From assembly GCA_002753745.1 (NCBI GenBank), contig PEAR01000006.1, forward strand, positions 1 to 39,765: 39,765 bases of DNA. The letters are read 5' to 3'. Every line of letters begins with the position of its first letter. Within the stretch, counting starts at the first letter, position 1. A program made the translations under genes and the position numbers. A model generated the notes under the pieces. That model was given only the letters and a program-made list of their open reading frames with translations, was not told where the DNA came from and made no database searches. This DNA comes from Candidatus Omnitrophota bacterium. Lineage in GTDB: Bacteria; Omnitrophota; Gorgyraeia; Zapsychrales; Fredricksoniimonadaceae. This document shows positions 23,641-32,700 of this stretch, in pieces.

Positions 23641-24640
23641 CAATAACCTCGCCCATCGCGGCCAGAAATTCTTTATTCGTCGGATATTTGGTCAGCTGTT
23701 TGATCAGCGCATTGCCCGCCTCGACCGAATTATAATGCAGCAGCGCACGACGCAGCATTTCGACCTTTTTCATCTCTTCGGGTTCCAGCAGCAGCTCCAT
23801 TTTGCGGGTAGCGCTCTTGGGGATATCGATCGCCGGATAAATGCGGCGATTGGACAATTCCCGAGACAGAACGATCTCCATATTGCCCGTCCCCTTAAAT
23901 TCCTCAAAGATCACATTATCCATCCGGCTGCCGGTATCGACCAGAATGGTCGCAAGGATCGTCAGCGATCCCCCGTGCTCGATCTTGCGGGCCGCACCAA
24001 AAATACGGCGCGGCACTTCCATGGCCCGTGAATCCAGCCCGCCGGATATCGTGCGCCCGGACGAACGGCCTTCGGCATTGTGCACCCGGGACAAGCGCGT
24101 TAATGAATCAATCAGCACCACCACGTTATGGCCGGCGCCCGCCTCGCAACGAGCCTGACGCATCAGTTCATCGGCGATCCGCACATGATGCTCATAATCC
24201 TGGTCAGACGATGACGCCCGCACATCCGCGGTCACGCTGCGTTTAAAATCGGTTACTTCCTCCGGCCGTTCATCGACCAGAAGGCAATATAATTTAACAT
24301 CAGGATACCCTTTATTGATCGCCTGACAAATATGCTTGAGGAACGTTGTTTTACCTGAACCCGGCTGAGCAACAATAAGCCCGCGCTGTCCCATACCGAT
24401 AGGGCAGATCAAGTCAAGCGCGCGCACCGTCATTTCCGAACTGCCATCCTCGAGACGAATCCGGGGCGAAGGATCGATCGGCGTGCCTTCATAGAACCTG
24501 GCCTCATCGCCATCCAGGGGAACGCGCTGAACAGAACGCGGCCCCTGATGCGGCGGCACATGACGGCCCTTCATCGGATGCGCGGGATTATTACGACGGT
24601 TACGCCCGCCGTGATTTTTGGGGTGATACAAAGAACTCAT
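23633..24640 (-). CDS. rho: Short Rho transcription terminator lacking the N-terminal OB domain
   Basis: The protein has 335 residues; E. coli Rho has 419. The ATPase core is complete: GQRGLIVAQPGSGKTT (Walker A) near 83-98, LLVDERPEEVTDFKR near 119-133, LIDSLTRLSR (Walker B) near 177, GRTISGGLD (R-loop) near 195-203, FGAARKIEHGGSLTI, and DTGSRMDNVIFEEFKGTGN near 232-250. Missing are the N-terminal helical bundle and the cold-shock-like OB fold that bind C-rich rut RNA. Instead the first 45 residues are a Pro/Arg/His-rich, disordered-looking tail. The Q-loop reads SVTADVRAS rather than LVKGEVVAS, so a key Lys is replaced. An in-frame stop upstream rules out a longer version in this frame. Confidence 0.9.
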   Translation of the reverse strand: MSSLYHPKNHGGRNRRNNPAHPMKGRHVPPHQGPRSVQRVPLDGDEARFYEGTPIDPSPRIRLEDGSSEMTVRALDLICPIGMGQRGLIVAQPGSGKTTFLKHICQAINKGYPDVKLYCLLVDERPEEVTDFKRSVTADVRASSSDQDYEHHVRIADELMRQARCEAGAGHNVVVLIDSLTRLSRVHNAEGRSSGRTISGGLDSRAMEVPRRIFGAARKIEHGGSLTILATILVDTGSRMDNVIFEEFKGTGNMEIVLSRELSNRRIYPAIDIPKSATRKMELLLEPEEMKKVEMLRRALLHYNSVEAGNALIKQLTKYPTNKEFLAAMGEVIDA

Positions 24641-24753
24641 TGGCTTGATATCATCATTTATTTGGTTTTACCGGCGGTACCTGGAGGTTTCTCAAACTGC
24701 TGTCTTCTGAAATGATCCCATGGAAGGAGCCGGTGTTTTGAATTTGATGCTTA

Positions 24754-24783
24754 AGCATACCATGAGAAATTAAAAAATGCCAA
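24754..24783 (-). promoter_or_regulatory. Promoter of the rho / small ORF / uup operon
   Basis: TTGGCA (24778-24783), an 18-bp spacer and TATGCT (24754-24759) on the minus strand place the start near 24747, leaving a leader of about 107 bases. No terminator was seen between P3 and this promoter. Confidence 0.55.
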
Positions 24784-24815
24784 AATATTTACAGCCTCTT
24801 GCTGAATCACGCAAA

Positions 24816-27089
24816 TCAGCGGTTTATGTTAGCCGGCTCGATACGGTAAATCACCGGTGTAAACCCGTATATATCAAGCTGCGACCAGTCCTGCTGGTTG
24901 ACCGGCAAAATGACGCCCGCCCCATCGCGCCTGATCTGCAGGCCGAGCCTCTTCACATCAAGGTCTATACCGCCGACGCGTTTTTCAAAACCCTGGGAAG
25001 CATCCGCCGCTTGTGCCGGACTGGCACCGTTAACAGCATTAGTCTCTTTTCCCGAACTGACAGGATGCAGATTCACCTTCATCCAGTCCAGCAAACGGAC
25101 AAATCCCGCTTTAGTATCAGGATCCGTCTCGCGGGCGGCCTGCTGACGGACCGCATCAATAACATCACTCCTGACCGGCTGCATGGAAAGCAGCGTCACC
25201 GCCGATATTGACCGCTGGTCACGGGATCCATCCTGCAGAAAATGCAGCAGCTTTCCCCGCGCCTTTTCCAGAATCTCTTGATGGCCTTCGATTTCCTGAA
25301 TACGCTTCAATACATTGATCAGCACCCGCAGGACCAATTCTTTTTCGTGCGGGCCTTTGGCCGCCTGCACCATCAGCTGATCCACCCCTTTATCAAAATT
25401 GAACAGCAAGGCAGCAAACATGGCTTCCCTGACCGGAAACTCTTCTTTTTCATCCAGAACCTTGTCAACGATACGAGGAACGATATTATCTCCCCGTTCG
25501 ATTTGTCGACGGATAAAAAGCAGAAACGACGCATTGGATTTATCCACCCCCAGACGCATCAGCTTCACATAACTTTCAAAAACATCCGAACCATTGATCT
25601 GAAACAGCGTTTCACCAACATCCAAAAGCACTCTTAACCGTCCCGGCTTATCCAGCCGCTCATAGAACATCACCACATCCTGGCTGAATCCCTGGCCAGA
25701 CTGCCCATAACTGCGAATATCTGCCAATGCCGCAAGCTGATCACTCTCATTTGTTGACCCCAGCCTTTTTCTGATGCTGTCCGACAAAACAGGCGTTAGC
25801 GTTGAAGGCACGGCCTTGATATCAGGCCCTGCGGACTTGTTTGACGGGATAGACCCATCAGCAGGCAAAGAAAATGACAGCAAAAAACTAAGAAACAACG
25901 CTTTGGGGATCATGGCGTATTTACTTTTCATCACCAGGTCAAGGCCCGGAGAACTTTCCCTTAACCCCGCCGATATCCTGACCAAATCCCCTTTGGTCTC
26001 CTCGGCAGGACTGGAGGGCCGCTCACCCGTCTCGATGCCCTCGGCCTCAAAACGCTTCATCATGCCAGCCGGAGCAAATCCGCCAGAGAAATATTTACGC
26101 GGAAGCACTTCGCCGGTAACAGGATCGGCTTCTTCACGAATAAAGTTGTAAACACCATTCTTCGCCGACTCAAGATACCGGGCATAAACAGCCTCTTTCC
26201 CAAGACCGTCACTAAATTCAATCCCGCTAACCCTGTTTTTGTCCGCATACACCTTTCCCAACAGGCTTTCCTTCAAACGGACCTTGTACCACGCCGACAA
26301 GATCATGGCCGCGTAGATCTGGCGAACACCGGCAAAATTGGCGCCCTCATTGACTTCTTTTTCCAGGACCGGCAGAAGAATCTCCCGCAAGACCCGTCTG
26401 ACAACGGCTTGGGAACCTTCAGCTTCCGGAATCCCGGCATGACGCATAGCGTTATAGTCGCTGTCAAGCATCACCCTCAGACGACTTTGCGTGATCATGA
26501 CTTTACCGTCGTGCTCCCAGACCCTGGCTTCGGCGGGCACGATCCAGACCCGGCTAAAATTATCCATGTCAATGTCTATTGTCCCGAGCGCGCGCGCCGT
26601 ATCCGCATAGACCCTGGCCCATACCTCTTTACCCGGCACGTTCTCCGGCGAAAGCAGCGATGACGAGAATTGTTTCAAAATATAGTCCTGCGCAAGAAGG
26701 TCCCGGCCCATAACCGTACGGCCAAACATCTCGGGGACAATGCGGTCTTTTTCATCCGGAGACAGATTCACCCAAAGGTCATCTTCCGGAACAGTCAATG
26801 AAGCCAAGAAATATTTAACCGCTTTCTCCGCTTCAGACCGAAGCTCTTTTCCGGAAACCCGGTTCGTTCCGGTATCCATAAGAAAATCAAACTTGAGTGG
26901 ATCATTGGGATTAATGACCATACCCCTGAGGATAGCCGGCGTCAACACACCACTAATGCCGATCATTTTCCCCGATTCGGGCAAAACAAGGCCCTGCGCA
27001 TAGCCCGAAACCTGGCTCAACGATAAAATAACAACCAAACATAACATTACGATCCGTTTCCAAAAGCGGAAACGGCGCCAACCCGCCAT
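24816..27089 (-). CDS. Large secreted paralogue P3 with HEAT-like helical region
   Basis: The protein has 757 residues. Signal peptide with probable cleavage at GYA-Q near 32. The shared module spans about 45-335: DLWVNLSPDEKDRIV near 105, DLLAQDYILKQ near 127, VWARVY, EKEVNEG near 243, PRKYFSGGF near 333. A second hydrophobic stretch (IPKALFLSFLLSFSLPADG, about 395-413) resembles another signal peptide or a membrane anchor. Residues about 455-690 form repeated amphipathic helices (VREAMFAALLFN, ELVLRVLINVLKR, RSISAVTLLSM), consistent with HEAT-like repeats. The tail starts at GGIDL near 708 and ends with GFTPVIYRIEP. The gene lies 14 bases after the LamG gene, so the two secreted proteins are probably co-expressed. 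GGGGAG precedes the ATG. Function unknown. Confidence 0.85.
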   Translation of the reverse strand: MAGWRRFRFWKRIVMLCLVVILSLSQVSGYAQGLVLPESGKMIGISGVLTPAILRGMVINPNDPLKFDFLMDTGTNRVSGKELRSEAEKAVKYFLASLTVPEDDLWVNLSPDEKDRIVPEMFGRTVMGRDLLAQDYILKQFSSSLLSPENVPGKEVWARVYADTARALGTIDIDMDNFSRVWIVPAEARVWEHDGKVMITQSRLRVMLDSDYNAMRHAGIPEAEGSQAVVRRVLREILLPVLEKEVNEGANFAGVRQIYAAMILSAWYKVRLKESLLGKVYADKNRVSGIEFSDGLGKEAVYARYLESAKNGVYNFIREEADPVTGEVLPRKYFSGGFAPAGMMKRFEAEGIETGERPSSPAEETKGDLVRISAGLRESSPGLDLVMKSKYAMIPKALFLSFLLSFSLPADGSIPSNKSAGPDIKAVPSTLTPVLSDSIRKRLGSTNESDQLAALADIRSYGQSGQGFSQDVVMFYERLDKPGRLRVLLDVGETLFQINGSDVFESYVKLMRLGVDKSNASFLLFIRRQIERGDNIVPRIVDKVLDEKEEFPVREAMFAALLFNFDKGVDQLMVQAAKGPHEKELVLRVLINVLKRIQEIEGHQEILEKARGKLLHFLQDGSRDQRSISAVTLLSMQPVRSDVIDAVRQQAARETDPDTKAGFVRLLDWMKVNLHPVSSGKETNAVNGASPAQAADASQGFEKRVGGIDLDVKRLGLQIRRDGAGVILPVNQQDWSQLDIYGFTPVIYRIEPANINR

Positions 27090-27103
27090 AACTCCCCCCC
27101 GAA

Positions 27104-29410
27104 CTACCAGGTTAATGTAAACGCCACACTAATCTTCTTTGAGAATGTTTGCTTCAGCTTATCAAGTTTTTCAGGATCCAGAGAGCTTTGCTGATAAGTG
27201 ACGGCATCTCCAGGAACAATACCCCACGTCAGCCCGCTGATCCCCGTCGGGTTCCCGCCGCATAACGGCAAAGCGGCATAACCTATCCCATTGGCAATCG
27301 ACTTCTGCCAGGCACTGTCGCTGCTGTAATTTTCCATAAAAGCATTAACTGTAACCCGAGCTCCATTCTGTGAAATATTCGCCTTGGTCAACGGAACATA
27401 TTTCGATGTGCTCCCGATCGTTACGGGCAATTCACCGGTATAACCGGTCCAGTCCGCCGAACCGCATACCAAATGGTCGGTGGTCTTATACAATCCCGAA
27501 TAATTACTGATCGAGACCGGGGCATCACCGGGAACTTCATTTGCGACCGCATTATAATCCCCGGAGCTAAAATGATAATTTGTTCCGAAACCGGAATTAG
27601 CACTTATTCCGCGACTGGTCTTAACCCACTCTCCAACAGCTTCACTCTGAACAAAATAAAGCTGGCTGCCGTTAAACTTAACAAAATTCTCCTTATGCCT
27701 AATGCTCAACTTGTAATTGGAAAAATCTGAATAATAGAACGCAGACGACCCGTCGTTCGTCGTTGTCGTCTGAACACGTCCCACCTGCGCATTAACCTGC
27801 GGCTTCGGAGTATCAAAATATTTCGAGTAATTCACAAGGGGATCAACGGGAGATACGTAATTTGTCGTGGTGATCGGCCCCGGGCCATCCGAACAGGCCC
27901 CGCCGCCGCCATCGGCGGAAGCACTCGCGGCCGCCCGAACTTCTGCCGGAACACTGGCCGCTGCGGCACTGATCTTCTTTACGGACGATGCGGCGCGCAA
28001 GGATTGCTCCGGGACATCAGATCCGTTGATCCAGGCTTTGTTATTAAGCTGCACCTGCCAGATCGGCTGGTAAACTGCCAAAATTGATGCAGCCGACTGC
28101 CCTTTAGGCAGCAGATGATACTTCTCCAACTTGGTGATCAGATCAATATAAAACTGCCGCTGCTGTTTCCATTTCGCCATCAAATACGCCTCCATTTCAC
28201 GGGGATCATTAATGACGGCAGGCACCCGAAGCGACCAGGAAGGCTGATATGTCTCGGAAAGGGACTCCAACTCCGCCGAACACTGAGACAAGGAAGGTTC
28301 TGTCAGCGTGGCACAGGAATCACCGCCAAGGATCGACAGATCAACGTTGCGAAAATCATTTCGTTCACTTAAATACAACGCTGAAATACTATTCGCCGAA
28401 AGCATGTAATTATAAATCTCCAGCTTTGCCAGGCTGCCCTTAAAAAGATGCTCTGATGGATCTATCGCCCCGATCAACACCGGCCCCCCACCCCGGGGCC
28501 CGAGCTTCGTTTGAACGGTGGCCACAAGCTGACCGTCGATATAATACTTAGTCTCGCCGCCAGGGATGATTGTCCGCGCAACATGATGCCATTTGCTATC
28601 CATCGGAAGCAAGGCAGACGGCGCTTCTGTTAAGGGTAGCACCTTGATCCCGTCTGCAACGAAACTCACCTGAACTTCGGCCCTCTTTGAATACACGTTT
28701 CCCGGCGCATACGTACAAACACTAATCTTCTTGGGGGCACTATTCACATCGGCACATATCCTAAAGCTGTCGGTTCCTGCCGGCAAGTCATTGGTGATGG
28801 CAGCAGCGCCCGCATCGCTGACATCAACATGATACGGCAGTGTTTTTCCTGAATTGTCTTTCCATGAAATATACATCACCCTTTTATTCAATGCAGCATC
28901 AATGCCCCCATCCTGGACAACCAGTCCGGTCGGTCCGCTGATTGTCGATGCATCAACTGTTCCCGGAACGACACTGAATCCCTTTGACTGGCCAATGATC
29001 TCGATAGCGAATTCCTTATTACCTTTCATGCCTTTGCTAAGAATTGCGTACGTTTTACCCACATAATTGTCATAAACCGGCTTAACCCAAAAAGCCACCG
29101 TTGTATAACCCATGTTCAGGGCAGAGCTTGCCGACACTGTCACATAAGTATCCACACCATTGAAAAAAGCCAGATTTTTATTACTAACACCAGTACCAAA
29201 CTGGAAATCTCCGCTGCCTGTGCCAGTATGCCCATTGCCCGAAACATCCGTAAAATCCCCTAAAAATTCATACTGGGCAACTAAAGCTGGTGATGGCGTC
29301 GAAATGGGTGATGGGCTGGGGCTGGGGCTTGAGCCAGGACCCGCAAATGACAAAAGAGGAAAACAGAAAAACAACAAAAAAACAAAACTAACTGTAAATT
29401 TTATCTTCAT
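27104..29410 (-). CDS. Secreted LamG/concanavalin-like lectin-domain protein
   Basis: From the ATG at 29410 this is 768 residues. That start has GGAGAAC upstream and begins a clear signal peptide (MKIKFTVSFVFLLFFCFPLL, cleavage near SFA-G); a longer frame to 29524 lacks both. A Ser/Pro linker follows, then a LamG-like jellyroll at about 40-340: DVSGNGHTGTG near 52, TTVAFWVKP near 98, WHHVARTI near 270, YYIDGQLVAT near 285, FKGSLAKLEIYN near 325. A loop of about 150 residues interrupts the fold. The rest (about 350-768), containing a few Cys and a Thr/Ser-rich stretch, is unrecognised. LamG domains bind glycans or proteins, so a surface or extracellular adhesive role is likely. It shares an operon with P3. 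Confidence 0.8.
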   Translation of the reverse strand: MKIKFTVSFVFLLFFCFPLLSFAGPGSSPSPSPSPISTPSPALVAQYEFLGDFTDVSGNGHTGTGSGDFQFGTGVSNKNLAFFNGVDTYVTVSASSALNMGYTTVAFWVKPVYDNYVGKTYAILSKGMKGNKEFAIEIIGQSKGFSVVPGTVDASTISGPTGLVVQDGGIDAALNKRVMYISWKDNSGKTLPYHVDVSDAGAAAITNDLPAGTDSFRICADVNSAPKKISVCTYAPGNVYSKRAEVQVSFVADGIKVLPLTEAPSALLPMDSKWHHVARTIIPGGETKYYIDGQLVATVQTKLGPRGGGPVLIGAIDPSEHLFKGSLAKLEIYNYMLSANSISALYLSERNDFRNVDLSILGGDSCATLTEPSLSQCSAELESLSETYQPSWSLRVPAVINDPREMEAYLMAKWKQQRQFYIDLITKLEKYHLLPKGQSAASILAVYQPIWQVQLNNKAWINGSDVPEQSLRAASSVKKISAAAASVPAEVRAAASASADGGGGACSDGPGPITTTNYVSPVDPLVNYSKYFDTPKPQVNAQVGRVQTTTTNDGSSAFYYSDFSNYKLSIRHKENFVKFNGSQLYFVQSEAVGEWVKTSRGISANSGFGTNYHFSSGDYNAVANEVPGDAPVSISNYSGLYKTTDHLVCGSADWTGYTGELPVTIGSTSKYVPLTKANISQNGARVTVNAFMENYSSDSAWQKSIANGIGYAALPLCGGNPTGISGLTWGIVPGDAVTYQQSSLDPEKLDKLKQTFSKKISVAFTLTW

Positions 29411-29457
29411 ATTGTTCTCCAGATTGATAATCCGCACTGACCGAACGATACAAGGCA

Positions 29458-29485
29458 AGTATGACACACAAAAATACCGTTTCAA
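29458..29485 (-). promoter_or_regulatory. Promoter of the LamG-P3 operon
   Basis: TTGAAA (29480-29485), a 16-bp spacer and CATACT (29458-29463) on the minus strand place the start about 40 bases before the ATG at 29410. Confidence 0.5.
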
Positions 29486-29775
29486 GGGCCAGCGACATAT
29501 TTCAAGCAAACGCTTCCTGTGCACACTTACCGTCGGAATCGAGAAATTCTTGTTGTTGATCAGCGCTAAATATATCCCGAATTCAGCTGAATTCCGGCAT
29601 CCATGATCCTAAGCACAAAATATATGCTTGCCATTACGCCGAAGATCGTTCATCTATTCAAGTCCACCAACGAAAAGATAACGTTTTCCCGATTTGCATT
29701 TCGCATCAAAATGATCTAACCTTTATCTATAAGACCTTTTGACGATAACCATTGTTTCACAACAGGGAGATTGTT
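29486..29775. promoter_or_regulatory. Intergenic region between divergent LamG and C25 peptidase genes
   Basis: This stretch holds a perfect 16-bp palindrome GAATTCAGCTGAATTC (29579-29594), midway between the two genes and a possible operator. AACGTTTTCCCG (29680-29691) also occurs in the P2 promoter at the same distance from the start codon (about 85 bases). TATAAG (29728-29733) is a plausible -10 for the C25 gene, but no clear -35 is visible. No RNA gene was recognised. Confidence 0.45.
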
Positions 29776-32700
29776 ATGGGCTCATTTATCCGCAAAGCGT
29801 TCATGGCCGGCTGTCTGTTTTCCTTTATATACGCCGCCACCGCTCAGGCCGCTGTTCAAAACAACACGATCTCTATCGAAGTCAATTTCCCTCAGCCCGT
29901 TATTTCAACCAGCACGATCGATCGAAGCTATGATCATGTTGAAATGACCGGCTTATTGACCGCCGGCGCTCCGGGAGAACCCATGCTGCCGTCCAAAGGG
30001 GTTAATATCCTGATCCCCAGCGGGAAAAAAGTTAAATCTGTTACCTTCACACCCGGCGCTATTACTTCTGTGGTTGGTGAGTTCTATATTGAACCCGGCC
30101 AGCGCAATTATCCGATCAGCAAACTGGAAAGCCTCAAGCCCGCAGCCGACCAGCCGCTGCCGGCCATTTATCAGCAAAATCCAAAACAAACCAAGCTTTA
30201 TCCGGCCAACAATCTTACTTATCTTGGCACGCAGATCAAACATGGCGCCTCAATCGCCGTTATCAATGTCTGCCCCATCCGTTACAATCCGACCACGCGC
30301 AATATTTCATATTATCAAAGCATGATCGTCACAGTCACTACCGTGGCCGATCCTTCATATAAACGAAAAGAAACTTCCGCATCTTTATTAAAAACAAAAA
30401 CCGCTCCTGGAAAAATTTCGCAGGACCTGCAGGAAATCATTGACCTGATCGACAATAAAGACGCCGTGTCTGTGACGGCGGCCGGCCCCAAAATGAAAGA
30501 AAGCGCCAACGCATCAAACCCGCTCGAGCTGGTGGCGCCAAAAATGTTTACGGATTCAAAAACTGCGATTAGTACGCCGTGGAAAACATCTTTATCAACG
30601 CTTGGATCCGGACCTTACCCCTACGTTATTATTACCGGAAACGATAACCTTAAAGAAGCCTTCGCCCCCCTGATTGACCGTCGCACGAAGAAAGGGTTAC
30701 CCGCCATTACGGTCACCACAAAATGGATCACGGACATGCAATATCCCGGTCCAGATAAACAAGCCCGGATCAGAAACTTTATTATTGATGCCTACAATAC
30801 CTGGGGCACCCGCTACGTCCTTCTCGGCGGGGACAACAACATCATTCCCGCCCGGCTTTTGAATGCCCAAATCGCAGGCGACTCAGATACTGTGAAAGCT
30901 GAATATATGATCGCATCTGATGTTTATTATGCCTGCCTGGATGGAAGCTATAACGATAACGGCAATGGAGACTATGGGGAACCCACCGACGGCCCAGGCG
31001 GCGGCGAAGTCAACTTGTGGAGCCGGGTCTATGTCGGCCGGTCGCTGGTCAGCACGACCGATGAAGTCAAAAACTTTGTTAACAAAACGCTCGCCTATGA
31101 AGATTCAACCGATAAATCCCTGAGCAAAAACTACATGATCGGCGAATACCTGGATTTCGGCCCTGATAAACGCGCCGATGCGTATATGGAAGAAATCCGG
31201 CTTGGAAAAACAGTGCCCACCGGCACACTGTTGGATTTTTCAACCCAGGGGTTCATGACTAATCCGGATCGGGCCGTCGACACGAGCACCGCCTATATCC
31301 CTAACAATTCCTCTGACCTCAACGTTATCATGAACCCCGATGTATTCAACCTGATGAATACCGGCGTTCACTTGATCAACCATCTGGGCCATTGCCAAAA
31401 CGACCAGTGCCTGACACTGTACAAAAATGAAGTTGATACGCTAACCAATAAAAATTATTTCATTATTAACTCCCAGGGCTGCTATCCCGGCTCTTTTGAC
31501 GGCGGGCTCCCTACTACCTATGTCGACGGCCAGGAAAAAAAAGACCGCATCAGAAAATCTGTCGGAAATAACTTTGATTGCGTGGTCAGGCACTATACGA
31601 TCCAAAAAGGCGGCGCCGTTGCTTTTATCGGCAACACGCGCTACGGCTGGGGGTCCAGGAGCAACACGCTCGGCACCAGCCAGTACTTTCAACGCCAATT
31701 CTGGCACGCTTATTTTGCCAACAGCATTGCCCAGCTGGGAAAAATGAACCAGGCATCCAAAGAGGCGAACATCAATTATATGAACGCCACCGCCGGGCAC
31801 CGCTGGGTCTATTTTACAGTAACGCTCTTCGGCGATCCGGCCCTTGAGATCAACTCACACTACGGCCCTTTTGCAACGCCGGTGTCAACCAGCTGGCAGA
31901 ACCTCTCGGCTGACGGCACCCAGGCCGAGCTCGTCGTGGGGATGGAAGCTTTTAACAATGACGCCACCGGCGTAACTGTTGCCGCCATGAAAACCGATTC
32001 TGCGGATGCCTTGATCGTTAATGAAGGCAATGTGCCGCATCCATCGGCCTATGCCACCATCCCTAAGGGTAAGATCGTGGATAATACTCTGGCTCCATTT
32101 AAAATCAAATTTCCGTTAAGTGTTTTTGCCTCAAATGACTACAGCGCAACTATTACCCTGCGCGTGAAACAGCCCGGCAACTATTTTGCTGAAAAAGAGG
32201 TCACCGTCCCGTTTCCAAATCCGCGAGAAAGGAAAATCCCTTCTTTCGCCAGCGAAACATCCGCTCCGGCAATCGCCAATGACGTTATTTACTGGCAGGA
32301 CGATCGCGAAGGAAACCAGGAAATTTATTCCTATGATCCTAAAACCAATGAGAAAAGCCAGGTATCCCTCAACATCAGCAAAGATTACAAGACCAATCCC
32401 AAAGCTAGCGGCAATTACATTGTCTGGACAAACACCCCCCGGGATAAATCAACTGACTCAACTATCTATCTCTATAATTTAAGCACCCGGTCTGGGAAGA
32501 CCATCTCTGCCCTGGGCGCGTCTCACCCGGATATTTCCGGCGATTATGTCACCTGGGAAGATAACCGCAGTACGCCCAACAAATCAAGAGTCTATCTCTA
32601 TCAAATTTCGACCAACAGCAGCCAACAGATCGCTGTCAGTAATTTTAACCAGCACAATCCAAGAGTTCTTGATACATCGTCGAAAACAAAACCAGCCTAC

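Noticed and set aside
24641-24815. Missing Rho N-terminal domain hidden upstream in another frame
   Set aside because: The 175 bases upstream have an in-frame TAA, a promoter-like sequence and no OB-fold-like peptide; the space is also too short.
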